Below are positions 33,581 through 33,762 of a DNA stretch of 33,762 nucleotides, piece by piece (positions within the stretch are counted from its first letter, which is position 1; each line of letters starts with the position of its first letter). The DNA lies in assembly GCA_003136315.1 (NCBI GenBank), contig PLDW01000080.1, positions 1 through 33,762 on the forward strand, given 5' to 3'. The position numbers and the translations under genes are program-made. The notes under the pieces are model-generated. The model searched no databases, had not been told where the DNA came from, and saw only the letters and a list, made by a program, of their open reading frames with translations. This stretch comes from Gemmataceae bacterium (lineage in GTDB: Bacteria > Planctomycetota > Planctomycetia > Gemmatales > Gemmataceae).

Positions 33581-33762
33581 CACACTCCCCCAACCTGACT
33601 CATTCCCAGCCCCGAGGCAGGTCCCTTCGCAGGTGCCCACCTCAGAGGCCCACTCCAGCATAGTGCGAACTTGGAACGGCTCGGCCACCGATAAGGCGAG
33701 CAGAAGAAGAAAGCTAACCCGCCCTTGGGACTTGCCCACGCTGGGCCGCCACGGAGGGCGGC

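Overview
The window looks like chromosomal DNA of a GC-rich planctomycete, most likely of the Gemmataceae. The supporting evidence is protein content. There is a membrane Ser/Thr kinase fused to WD40 repeats, a planctomycete-type c-type cytochrome domain fused to WD40 repeats next to a PPC-domain protein, and secreted proteins that begin with an 'LDLESL..R..P' N-terminal motif. A very large GspK/Verru_Chthon-like pseudopilin is also present, and the intergenic spacers are full of palindromic repeats. I see no rRNA, tRNA, CRISPR array, transposase, integrase or phage structural core.

Layout. 297-1304 (-) is a zinc-less MDR oxidoreductase. Its upstream spacer holds a 161-bp MITE-like element with a perfect 4-bp CTAA target duplication, inserted in the loop of an older palindrome. 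1796-5143 (+) is the kinase/WD40 protein. 5447-11088 (-) carries an APC-type permease, a tandem GT2 glycosyltransferase and a Rieske oxygenase. A small nucleotidyltransferase-fold protein follows on the + strand (11382-11972). 12165-17203 (-) holds a short secreted protein and the 1511-residue pseudopilin-like protein. 17204-17970 is a repeat-rich spacer, followed by an HExxH protein (17971-18510, +).

18534-20985 (-) is the most distinctive region: a tight five-gene cassette in the order DUF6916, three paralogous phage-tail-collar (microcystin-dependent-protein-like) proteins, and a GNAT acetyltransferase, with gaps of only 6-20 bp. It has no phage genes around it. Next is a DUF4198 exported protein (-), divergent from a PPC-domain protein and cytochrome/WD40 pair (22304-26640, +). 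The right end holds an FG-GAP/HELGH secreted protein (-), a tiny zinc-ribbon protein (+) convergent with a DUF6714 protein (-), an RTX-like secreted protein (+) and a beta-lactamase-fold serine hydrolase (-).

How the parts fit. Many products are predicted to be exported or membrane-bound: permease, pseudopilin, DUF4198, PPC, cytochrome/WD40, FG-GAP, RTX-like and serine hydrolase. The window therefore reads as an envelope and surface-biology segment with scattered housekeeping-type enzymes rather than one pathway. Only the tail-collar cassette and the PPC/cytochrome pair have the spacing expected of operons. The spacers hold at least seven kinds of repeat or palindrome; two families occur more than once here (three and two copies).
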